From Defluviitaleaceae bacterium (GTDB lineage: Bacteria > Bacillota > Clostridia > Lachnospirales > WQUN01), in assembly GCA_009786535.1 (NCBI GenBank), contig WQRX01000016.1, positions 11,956 to 52,675 on the forward strand: a stretch of 40,720 nt of DNA. The letters are read 5' to 3'. Both the position numbers and the translations under genes were made by a program. The notes beneath the pieces were generated by a model. That model was not told where the DNA came from and did no database searches. It saw only the letters and a list, made by a program, of their open reading frames with translations. Below, piece after piece: positions 8,207-15,730 of this stretch (position 1 is the first letter of the stretch; every line of letters starts with the position of its first letter).

Positions 8207-9052
8207 ATGGAAAAAATGAACGTACAAGGACGTAACATCGCCGTTGCAAATTATGCAAAAAATGAAGATTATATTTCCATAACCGACATCGCCAAGCACA
8301 AAGATGAACAGAACCCGCGCTTCATCATTCAAAACTGGATGCGTAACCGCAACACGGTTGAATTTTTGGGCCTATGGGAACTATTAAACAATCCAAATTT
8401 TAACCGTATCGAATTCGACACGTTTAGAATGCAGGCGGGTATCAACAGCTTTGTACTAACGCCACAAAAATGGATTGATGCAACTGCCGCCGTCGGCATA
8501 ATTTCAAAATCGGGACGATATGGAGGTACATACGCACATAAAGAAATTGCCTTTGAGTTTGCGTCTTGGGTGTCGGTGGAGTTTAAGCTGTACCTCGTCA
8601 AAGAATTTGACCGCATGAAGCAAGCCGAGTTAGAAAAATTCGGTTGGGATATTAAACGCAATTTAACGAAAGTAAATTACTTGATTCACACGGAAGCGAT
8701 AAAGGCAAACTTGATACCACCGGAACTTACCAAAACACAAATCTCCCAAGTATATGCAAGCGAGGCAGACGTATTAAACCTTGCACTTTTTGGCAAAACA
8801 GCAAAACAATGGCGGGACGAAAATCCCGACTTCACGGGCAATATTCGTGATTATGCAACCGTGGCACAATTGGTTTGTATACTTAATCTGGAAAATATTA
8901 ACGCCATCTTCATTGCTGACGAAATCCCACAGCATAAACGGCTAACACGATTAAACAAAATCGCAATAGACCAAATGTATATCCTGTCTGATGACAGCAG
9001 GGTTAAAGCGTTAGAATTGCATGACCTAAAGCTAAGGGGTGCGAAGCCGTGA
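8207..9052 (+). CDS. KilA-N domain protein
   Basis: A 281-residue protein. The start at ATG 8207 lies about 11 nt after GGGAG, and a second ATG at 8216 is possible. Residues about 10-115 carry the KilA-N DNA-binding domain: YISITDIAKHKD, then NWMRNRNTVEFLGLWELLNNPNFN, then GGTYAHKEIAFEFASWVSVEFKLYL. The second half (about 130-281) is helical and matches the C-terminal part common to bacterial chromosomal KilA-N proteins (KVNYLIHTEAIK, LTKTQISQVYASEADVLN). KilA-N proteins come from phages and are often antirepressors or accessory genes of islands. Exact role is unknown. Its TGA overlaps the GTG start of the recombinase remnant, so the two were once translationally coupled. Confidence 0.85.
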   Translation: MEKMNVQGRNIAVANYAKNEDYISITDIAKHKDEQNPRFIIQNWMRNRNTVEFLGLWELLNNPNFNRIEFDTFRMQAGINSFVLTPQKWIDATAAVGIISKSGRYGGTYAHKEIAFEFASWVSVEFKLYLVKEFDRMKQAELEKFGWDIKRNLTKVNYLIHTEAIKANLIPPELTKTQISQVYASEADVLNLALFGKTAKQWRDENPDFTGNIRDYATVAQLVCILNLENINAIFIADEIPQHKRLTRLNKIAIDQMYILSDDSRVKALELHDLKLRGAKP

Positions 9053-10327
9053 ATGCTGTAATTTATGCCCGCTATTCCAGCAGTGGACAACGTGAGGAAT
9101 CCATCGAAGGGCGATTACGCGAATCTAATGAATATGCAGTCCGCCATAGCATGACTATCATTACATCTTTTATAGACCATGCCGTATCTGCGGAAACAGA
9201 TAACCGCCCGGAGTTTCAACGGATGATTGGTGAAAACGCGAAGAAGCAGTTTGATGTCGTATTGGTATGGAAACTGACAACGCCCTAAAGTGCAAAGCTA
9301 ACAGCATTCATCCATTGGACTACAGAATCAACGCAGAACGATATCACGAACCCGACCCATTACAGCACCCATCGTATCGGAAATCTTCACCCGCTATACA
9401 GACGGGCAAACCGTGAAGGAAATTACCGACGATATGAATCAACGTGGCGTGTTTGCAAATATGAAAACGAAATTTCAGAGCAAAAGCAGTATGCACAATT
9501 TGCTGAAAAACCGCCGTTACATAGGCGAGTACAGATTTGGCGAAACCGTAACACCGGGCGGGATGCCCGCCATTGTGCCACAAGAAATTTTCGATAAAGT
9601 ACAAACGCGTATGGCGAACAATCGACAAAAAAATCCGATGATGAATATATCCTAACCACGAAATTGTTTTGCGGAAAATACGGTATGATGATGACCGGCA
9701 TGGCAGGCACAAGTAAAACAGGCAGGTGGCATCATTATTACAGGTGTAGCCCCGTTAAAACGGAGAAGCCATGCGATAAAAAGCGTGTAAAAAAAGAATG
9801 GATTGAGCGGCTAGTGGTGGAACCAAAAGCGCGAAAACACCCTCGTACCGTTTCTACAAAAGCAACTTGATGAAATCAATAAAAAGATAGATAATTTGCT
9901 CACTGCAATTGAAGACGGTTTGTTAAACGCTTCTGCAAAGGTGCGGCTTGATGACTTGGAAGCTAAGAAAGCCGACCTTGAAATTTCCGTTGCCCGTGAA
10001 AAAATGGAAAAGACTCCGCTATCACGGGGGCAAATTATCTTTTGGATAAGCAAGTTCAAAAATGGTGATATAGACGACCCAAAATACCATATCGCTATTG
10101 CAGATATTTTTGTGAACGCAGTTTTCCTCTTTGATGATAAGCTAACGATAACTTACAATTGGAACGATGGTACAAAGACGGTAACATTGTCAGAGTTGGA
10201 AGAAACCCTTGAATCCACCGTATTTACGGGTTCGTTTTTAGACCAAGACACCCCAACAACAAAATCCTCGGAAGCAATATTTATCAAGTGTGAAAATCTT
10301 GATTACCGCTTGCTTCCGAGGGTTTAA
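9049..10327 (+). pseudogene. Large serine recombinase, decayed by several lesions
   Basis: Remains of a resolvase-type site-specific recombinase. The intact form would cut and rejoin DNA to move a mobile element. 9049-9288 holds the N-terminal catalytic domain (AVIYARYSSSGQREESIE, with the nucleophile serine). At about 9271-9277 the reading jumps from VWKL directly to a frame starting NALKCKAN, so roughly a hundred residues are missing. At about 9364 a one-base shift moves the frame to APIVSEIF. The Recombinase domain continues to 9655. A small deletion with frame change near 9645-9655 is followed by the zinc-ribbon part (KLFCGKYG, with one ribbon Cys changed to Tyr). Near 9820 another deletion shifts the frame into the C-terminal coiled coil, which ends at 10327. 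The protein cannot be functional. Confidence 0.88.
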
Positions 10328-10379
10328 TTTTACTTCAATACCGGCGCGTGACATACATATGAATTTTTTGGAGGATATT

Positions 10380-11745
10380 ATGATAAATCAAGCCCCTTCA
10401 CCCAAAGAATGGTATGACCAAAATTACGAATCCCACGAAAGATTTAGAAATAAAATTGAAAGTCTAATCAAAGAAGCCATTGACGAAACAAATATTCGCA
10501 TACATGCAATATCCAGCCGTGTAAAAGACAAAGACAGCTTTTTAGAAAAATTTAATACAGGTGAATATGATAGTGTTGATGAAATAACAGATGTAGTAGG
10601 CGTTAGAAATTATAGTAAACACAAAAAACGATATAATGCACATGCAGAAATTAATTGAAGATGAATTTGAAATTGACGAAAAAAATTCTTCCGACAAACA
10701 AGACGATATGAAGGAAAATAAAGTGGGGTATTTATCCGTACACTATATAGCAAAAATAAAACCCCATAAAGTAAGTGAACGTGATGTTGGAAACTATAAA
10801 GACATGGTTCTCGAAATTCAAATACGCACATTATTGCAGCATTCGTGGGCGGTTGTAAACCATGCATATAATTATAAACTGTCTAAAAAACTCCCTCCCG
10901 AAATGGTGCGGCGATTTAACTTAATTGCAGGAACACTTGAATTAATAGACCAAAATTTCCAGCAACTATTATCCGATGTAGAAAGCTACACAAAACAAGT
11001 GGATGAAGATACAAAACAAGGTAATTTTGAAAATGAAATAGACTCTGTTTCATTACATGCATATTTGTCGCAAAGATTAGATGAATATAGCTCTATTAAA
11101 AAATCCTTCGCAGGAAATGACGATTCTTCAGTTGAAAAGTTAAACAAACATGGCATTAAAACGATTAAAGACTTGGACAGTGAAATTTCACAACAGATTG
11201 GCGAAATTGATGAGATACAACCTGGTGATTTTTCAAAGTTTATTGATTTTCTTCTTGCAAGTAAAGACCCGGACACATCTTATGATGAAAAGAGCGTTAA
11301 TGGTTCAAGTGCCAAAAAAGCGCCCTTCCATTTTCATAGAAGTTGCATTGAAAAGATTGAACTACACCTTAAAACCCATTTTGATAAGGTAAAAACTACC
11401 ACCTATTTTAACGAAGAAAAGAATATTGGTTTAACTTGCGCAGTGTCAAAAAACTATTCAACATTTGAAAATGCGCTATTTTGGTTTGCGTTTCACCAGT
11501 CTCAATCTAATTTTTTAAAGAACTATAAAACATCGTATGCTGCATTTGCCTGCGGCAATAGTAATACTATTTTTCTGATAGATTATTCGACACTTGAATC
11601 GTATTTAGACCAACTGTCAACCTCCCGCGGAGAAAATGAAAACCGAAAATATTGGCACATAAAAATACGAAAACGTGAGGATAAATACTTCATGCTAACT
11701 AAGGGTAACGCAGAAGAGATTGACATAACGAATCATAAAATTTAA
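10380..11745 (+). pseudogene. RelA/SpoT-domain alarmone synthetase with extra C-terminal domain, split by one frameshift
   Basis: GGAGG (10370-10374) lies 5 nt before ATG 10380. The frame runs to 10658, and the continuation is in the next frame to 11745. Removing one A from the AAA at 10607-10609 restores a single product of about 454 residues. The junction then reads DVVGVRIIVNTKNDIM, as expected for the family. Synthetase features kept are ISSRVKDKDS (basic patch), GYLSVHY (G-loop Tyr) and EIQIRTLLQHSWA (catalytic Glu). No hydrolase (HD) domain is present, so the enzyme would only make (p)ppGpp or a related alarmone from ATP and GTP/GDP. Residues about 150-290 are helical. The last 140 residues form a separate unknown domain with aromatic-rich blocks (ENALFWFAFHQSQ, YWHIKIRK). 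As read, the gene is broken. It could also be a sequencing slip. Confidence 0.75.
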
Positions 11746-11766
11746 GCGTTAATGATTCAAAGATGC

Positions 11767-14031
11767 CTACCTTCCAATCACCCGATGGGCGTCTAAAATC
11801 GCGTGGTACAGGGCGGTTGCAATTTGCCATTGGTAGGTGCTGGTGAGGATTCGCGCCGCTTCTGCGGGGTTGGTGGCGAAGCCCATTTCCGAAAGGACAG
11901 CGGGAATGTTGGATTCGCGGACAACCACAAAGCCCGGGTTGTCAAACAGACCGCGGCTGTGTGCGCCCGTTTGAGCTATTTTGTGGTCTTGCACGAGCTG
12001 CGCAAGGTGACGGCTATTGAAAGTTAAGCCCACTTCTGCGGCGCTGATGGTGTAGTGGGTTTCAATGCCGTGAATTGCCGTATTGGTGAAGCCGTTTATA
12101 TGGACGGAAACCATAATATCTGCCGTAGCTTCTGCAAAGCCCGCACGCCAGAACAAGCCGGGGTTCGTATCCTCGTGGCGGGTCATGTACACGCCAATGT
12201 AGGGGTGTGTGCGTAACAGCGTCGCCACCTTATGCGAAACGGTAAGCACTACGTCTTTTTCCACCACGCCGTTACGGATAACGCCCGGGTCGTTTCCGCC
12301 GTGACCCGGGTCAATAACTACAACCATAGAGTACACTTCACGCGGAAGACGCGCCATAATATAGTACGCTTCTGCAGTTTCGTGTATTTCAAACACCAGC
12401 ACCCGCGCTGTGTTAAAAATAAGCTGTGTATCGCCGTTTATGTCTCGCGCCAGCATAAAGGAGTCGATAAAATCGTCACCTACGGGGATAAGCCCCTGCC
12501 CAAGGGCGGCGGCTTGCGGCGGAAGCACCATGGTATAACGATTGCGCAAGTATTCGTTAAAGCGTTGAATTTGCGCAACATTCATAAAGAAGCCGTTTGC
12601 ACGGCAAATACGCACCGCGCGCAGCCATTGCTCGTAGGTTACGCCTTCTATACCGCCGTGTATCATTAGCCCAATCGCGTTGTTGCCTTGGTTTAGCAAG
12701 CCCACGCCTGCGGGCAAATCCACATCATCACGGAACATAGCAATTACATATGCCGTACCATCTGCATTATCGCCCGTTTGTATAAACGAAACAAATGCAC
12801 CGCCATAAATCTGATTGCCCGTTACGTGTAAAGACGCATTGTCAATTTGCACCAGCAAGCGGCGTCCAATTAAGTCAATCTCATACCGCACAGAGGGCAA
12901 CGCATCGCCGCGGATTACCAGCATATCCGCACCCGCATCGGTAGTAAGGGAAACATCGTTGATACGATTCTTCGCAAAGCCTATGGTAAGCTGGCGCCTG
13001 TCCGCAGAAAGCGAGAGATTAAACTCCACAGGTCCATTCAAATGAAACACAAGACGCGTAATATCAGGGTTGCGGGAAAACTGTGAAGTACGAATGTCCA
13101 AAATAGGAAGCGACGGGCAAACAAAAACCGTACCCTCCAGCGCAGAACGCGCACTATGCACATCTACCACCAGCCGATTGTCTGTTAAAACAAAGTGCGA
13201 CACCGCAGAAATGGGCGAAGACGCTTGCACCACATAGGTTGCCGCGCCCGTTTCACGCGGGGTTAGCATGGTGGTTAGCGTGGTTATTGGATGATTCTCG
13301 GGCAGGATAGGCGTCGTAGAAACATCACGCGCCAAGTCGCCGTTAATTGCAGGAGTGTCCCCCGTTGTGTGACCGTCGGCGGGCGGCGGCAATGGGTCGG
13401 CGGGTGCTGCAGGCGGTTCGGGCGTTTCATCTTCTTCGGTATTGTTATCGGTTGCGCCATTATCATTAGGCGGGTTGGCAGGCGGCAGCGGCAAAATGGG
13501 GAAATTGCTATTATACCCGGGCGCAGGGGCACCGGGGGCATGAGGGACTTCCTCCGCGTTATTATTACCGTTATTGCCATTCCCATTTGGCGTGTCTATA
13601 AACGCGGTGTAGCGGTCGCCGCACCAGTCCACTTCGTAGCCCAGCGTTTCTGCAACGCTTCTAAGCGGTATCATTACCCGCTCGTTTAACGTAAAGGGCG
13701 CGTTGGTGGTAGTAATGCGTTCGCCGTTGAGCGTGGCAACCGTGCTGCCCACGGTAAGGATTAGCACATCGTCCCTATAAAAAAGGGAAACCTGCTGATG
13801 CGCCCCGTGCCAGCCTACTTGACCGCCCAGATGCTCAGTAAATTCCCTAAACGGTACAAATACACGCCCGTCTCTGCTAATGGGCGGCTGGTACTGGAAT
13901 GACATTGCGTACCCGTCCACAACCAACGCAACAGCACGCGCCGATGAAGCCTGTACCTGCATACCCGCGATAAAAGGCAACGTCGCCAACGCAAACAACA
14001 CTGCCCGTATCACATATGTAAAACATTTCAT
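11767..14031 (-). CDS. Secreted N-acetylmuramoyl-L-alanine amidase (Amidase_3) with copper-amine-oxidase-like N-terminal domain
   Basis: Cuts the amide bond between MurNAc and the stem peptide of peptidoglycan, outside the cell. The 754-residue product starts at 14031, after GGGGGAAA. The frame continues upstream, but only this start gives a signal peptide (about residues 1-28, ending AGMQVQA). Domains in order are: copper-amine-oxidase N-like module (about 30-145, RVFVPFREFTEHLGG and VMIPLRSVAETLGYEVDW); Pro/Asp/Asn-rich linker (about 150-225); two AMIN-like beta regions (about 245-550); Amidase_3 catalytic domain (about 567-754). Zinc ligands are seen in VVIDPGHGGNDPG (His), VVEKDVVL (Glu) and MVSVHINGF (His), and the catalytic Glu in VLSEMGF. 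No sortase motif or SLH domain is present. It is monocistronic as far as can be seen. Confidence 0.9.
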   Translation of the reverse strand: MKCFTYVIRAVLFALATLPFIAGMQVQASSARAVALVVDGYAMSFQYQPPISRDGRVFVPFREFTEHLGGQVGWHGAHQQVSLFYRDDVLILTVGSTVATLNGERITTTNAPFTLNERVMIPLRSVAETLGYEVDWCGDRYTAFIDTPNGNGNNGNNNAEEVPHAPGAPAPGYNSNFPILPLPPANPPNDNGATDNNTEEDETPEPPAAPADPLPPPADGHTTGDTPAINGDLARDVSTTPILPENHPITTLTTMLTPRETGAATYVVQASSPISAVSHFVLTDNRLVVDVHSARSALEGTVFVCPSLPILDIRTSQFSRNPDITRLVFHLNGPVEFNLSLSADRRQLTIGFAKNRINDVSLTTDAGADMLVIRGDALPSVRYEIDLIGRRLLVQIDNASLHVTGNQIYGGAFVSFIQTGDNADGTAYVIAMFRDDVDLPAGVGLLNQGNNAIGLMIHGGIEGVTYEQWLRAVRICRANGFFMNVAQIQRFNEYLRNRYTMVLPPQAAALGQGLIPVGDDFIDSFMLARDINGDTQLIFNTARVLVFEIHETAEAYYIMARLPREVYSMVVVIDPGHGGNDPGVIRNGVVEKDVVLTVSHKVATLLRTHPYIGVYMTRHEDTNPGLFWRAGFAEATADIMVSVHINGFTNTAIHGIETHYTISAAEVGLTFNSRHLAQLVQDHKIAQTGAHSRGLFDNPGFVVVRESNIPAVLSEMGFATNPAEAARILTSTYQWQIATALYHAILDAHRVIGR

Positions 14032-14089
14032 ATATTTTCCCCCAATTTGCCAAAATACGCTAATTTTTGTCAATTGCGCGCATTATACC

Positions 14090-14122
14090 AAAAAAAATCC
14101 GTTGCACAAGACATGCAACGGA
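14090..14122 (-). terminator. Terminator of hup
   Basis: TCCGTTGCA (14098-14106) pairs with TGCAACGGA (14114-14122) around a short loop. On the minus strand the stem is followed by eight T (14097-14090). It lies 36 bases past the hup stop. Confidence 0.88.
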
Positions 14123-14157
14123 AACGTAATATTTGGTTACGTATGGTATTGGGGAAA

Positions 14158-14439
14158 TTACTTCTTCCCGTTTACTGCATCACGCAACTTTTTGCCTACT
14201 TTGAAGCGGGGTGCCTTAGAAGCAGCAATTTTCATTGCTTTGCCTGTTTGGGGGTTACGACCGTCGCGTGCGGCTCTTTCGGCCACGTCGAATGTGCCAA
14301 AGCCTACCAGTTGTACTTTCTTACCGGCAACCAATGCGTCCGTCACGGCTGCTTCGAAGGCTTGCAGTGCCTTTTCGGCGTCCTTCTTGGTTAAGTCGGA
14401 TTTGTCCGCGATGGCCGCGATGAGTTCCGTCTTGTTCAT
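14158..14439 (-). CDS. hup: DNA-binding protein HU
   Basis: A 93-residue histone-like protein that bends and compacts DNA as a dimer. The sequence is a clear HU: MNKTELIAAIADKSDLTKKD at the start, GFGTFDVAERAARDGRNPQTG at the DNA-intercalating beta arm, and a Lys-rich end. AAAGGAGG lies 7 nt before the ATG. It has its own consensus promoter (14502-14530) and terminator (14090-14122), so it is a stand-alone unit. A GC-rich hairpin (GCGGG with CCCGC, about 14467-14481) lies in the 5' untranslated region and may tune stability or translation. Confidence 0.97.
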   Translation of the reverse strand: MNKTELIAAIADKSDLTKKDAEKALQAFEAAVTDALVAGKKVQLVGFGTFDVAERAARDGRNPQTGKAMKIAASKAPRFKVGKKLRDAVNGKK

Positions 14440-14501
14440 TGTGTTTCCTCCTTTGATATAAAACCTGCGGGAAAAGCCCGCGGTTCGTTTGCTCGGGGCT
14501 A

Positions 14502-14530
14502 TTTATAAACCGAGAAAACAAGTTTGTCAA
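14502..14530 (-). promoter_or_regulatory. Sigma-A promoter of hup
   Basis: On the minus strand TTGACA (14530-14525) and TATAAA (14507-14502) are spaced by exactly 17 bp. Transcription would start near 14495 and give a leader of about 55 nt before the ATG at 14439. Confidence 0.8.
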
Positions 14531-14562
14531 GGAAAATCAACACTTTTGTACAAATTTATAAA

Positions 14563-14925
14563 TTATGCCTTCTCTTTTTGTTTATTTTTCGCCCAAATGC
14601 GCAATACTTCTTCCTCTGTAACCGCTATATCATCGCCAAACACGTGAGAATGACGGCGGATTAATTTTTCGCATAACGTGGAAATTACGTCTTGCAACGT
14701 AAATGCACCCGCTTTTTCTGCCAGTTTAGAATGAAATATCACTTGTAGCAGTACGTCGCCTAATTCCTCTTGAAGCGCACGCATGTCCCCTGTGTCAATC
14801 GCATCAATAACCTCCCGCGCTTCTTCCAATAAATAGGGTTTCATGCTTTCGTGGGTTTGCTTTTTATCCCACGGGCAGCCGTTTTCGCCCAGCAGCGTGT
14901 CTAAAATATCGTTTAACTCGTTCAT
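14563..14925 (-). CDS. mazG: MazG-family nucleotide pyrophosphohydrolase, single domain
   Basis: Hydrolyses nucleoside triphosphates to monophosphate and pyrophosphate, cleaning aberrant or excess nucleotides. The 120-residue product holds one MazG domain. The start motif GENGCPWDKKQTHESM and the magnesium-binding EExxE...ExxD set (LLEEAREVIDAI and ALQEELGDVLLQV) are complete. The end has the usual RRHSHVFGD. E. coli MazG is about twice as long with two such domains, whereas single-domain forms are common in Clostridia. The start at 14925 is chosen because GGGGGAGG precedes it by 5 nt. A TTG at 14940 overlaps that Shine-Dalgarno sequence and is unlikely. A terminator (14941-14971) separates it from spoVT, so it either has its own promoter or depends on read-through. 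Confidence 0.9.
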   Translation of the reverse strand: MNELNDILDTLLGENGCPWDKKQTHESMKPYLLEEAREVIDAIDTGDMRALQEELGDVLLQVIFHSKLAEKAGAFTLQDVISTLCEKLIRRHSHVFGDDIAVTEEEVLRIWAKNKQKEKA

Positions 14926-14940
14926 ATGAACCTCCCCCAA

Positions 14941-14971
14941 ATCAAAAGGACTGCCTTCACAGGGCAGTCCT
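14941..14971 (-). terminator. Terminator of spoVT
   Basis: AGGACTGCC (14947-14955) pairs with GGCAGTCCT (14963-14971). On the minus strand the stem is followed by TTTTGAT. It lies between spoVT and mazG, about 60 bases past the spoVT stop. Confidence 0.8.
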
Positions 14972-15031
14972 CAGTATAGGACACATTCCACCACTATGTC
15001 CATCAAATAAAGTTTTTGCCGAGCGTTTCCC

Positions 15032-15577
15032 CTACGCTTCCATTTGCCGCCCTAAAAACCCTGCCGCTGTCTGCGCCAGCTTGCCTTCTACCTCGCCCAT
15101 TTTTTTGTCGGGGGAAAGGAAAACAATAGCGCCTAATACATCGCCCTCGGCAATAATGGGGGCAACCAATTGGTTGGCGTAGTTTTTTGGGTCGTCGTTT
15201 TCAAGAATGGGGACAAAGGACGGGTCGTTGCGGTGCGCGGAAAGGATTGCACGTGCATTAATGGTGCGCTCAAGCGCGTTGGAAATAGATTTGTCCAAAA
15301 ATTCCTTCTTTGCGCCACCCGATACGGCAATAATTTGGTCTTTATCCACGATGCATGTAATATGCCCCGAGGATTGGGATAAACTATCCGCATATTCCTT
15401 TGCAAAGTTACCCAGCTCGCCAATGGGGGAATATTTTTTTAGGATAATCTCGCCCTCGCGGTCTGTGAAGATTTCCAGCGGGTCGCCCTCGCGAATGCGC
15501 AGGGTGCGGCGTATCTCTTTGGGGATAACCACCCGCCCTAAGTCATCTATTCTTCTTACTATACCTGTTGCTTTCAT
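15032..15577 (-). CDS. spoVT: Stage V sporulation protein T
   Basis: Transcription factor that adjusts forespore (sigma-G) gene expression late in sporulation. The 181-residue product has the N-terminal AbrB-type swapped-hairpin DNA-binding domain (residues 1-50: KATGIVRRIDDLGRVVIPKE and LRIREGDPLEIF), followed by a GAF-like domain (about 60-178, with SSGHITCIVDKDQIIAVSGG and LVAPIIAEGDVLGAIVFLSP). The Bacillus subtilis protein has about the same length. AAGGAGGAGAG precedes the ATG. Its presence is the strongest single sign that the organism makes endospores. An inverted repeat lies directly upstream of the ribosome binding site (15593-15611). The gene is followed by its own terminator. Confidence 0.95.
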   Translation of the reverse strand: MKATGIVRRIDDLGRVVIPKEIRRTLRIREGDPLEIFTDREGEIILKKYSPIGELGNFAKEYADSLSQSSGHITCIVDKDQIIAVSGGAKKEFLDKSISNALERTINARAILSAHRNDPSFVPILENDDPKNYANQLVAPIIAEGDVLGAIVFLSPDKKMGEVEGKLAQTAAGFLGRQMEA

Positions 15578-15592
15578 TTTGCTCTCCTCCTT

Positions 15593-15611
15593 ATGAATAC
15601 TATCAATTCAT
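15593..15611. promoter_or_regulatory. Inverted repeat upstream of spoVT
   Basis: ATGAAT (15593-15598) and ATTCAT (15606-15611) form a perfect 6-bp dyad with a 7-bp spacer, just ahead of the spoVT Shine-Dalgarno sequence. AbrB-type proteins bind A+T-rich sites of this kind, so autoregulation is possible. The site is short and could be chance. Confidence 0.3.
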
Positions 15612-15730
15612 ATTATTTGTAAAAAATCCAAGATTTATACAATTGCAGTGAATTCCATTTGCGATACTGTGTCACTTCTTCCCCGCGTGAATAAAATGGA
15701 TTGAACATTAATTTAGCGGGGAGCGTTACT

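Noticed and set aside
10290..10379. Earlier start for the alarmone synthetase
   Set aside because: The frame extends back into the recombinase remnant, but GGAGG is placed exactly for ATG 10380.
4935..11766. Direct repeat of the ssrA 3' end marking an attachment site
   Set aside because: I looked for another copy of the T-arm and acceptor end in the island and at its far edge and found none by eye. The island boundary is inferred from composition only.
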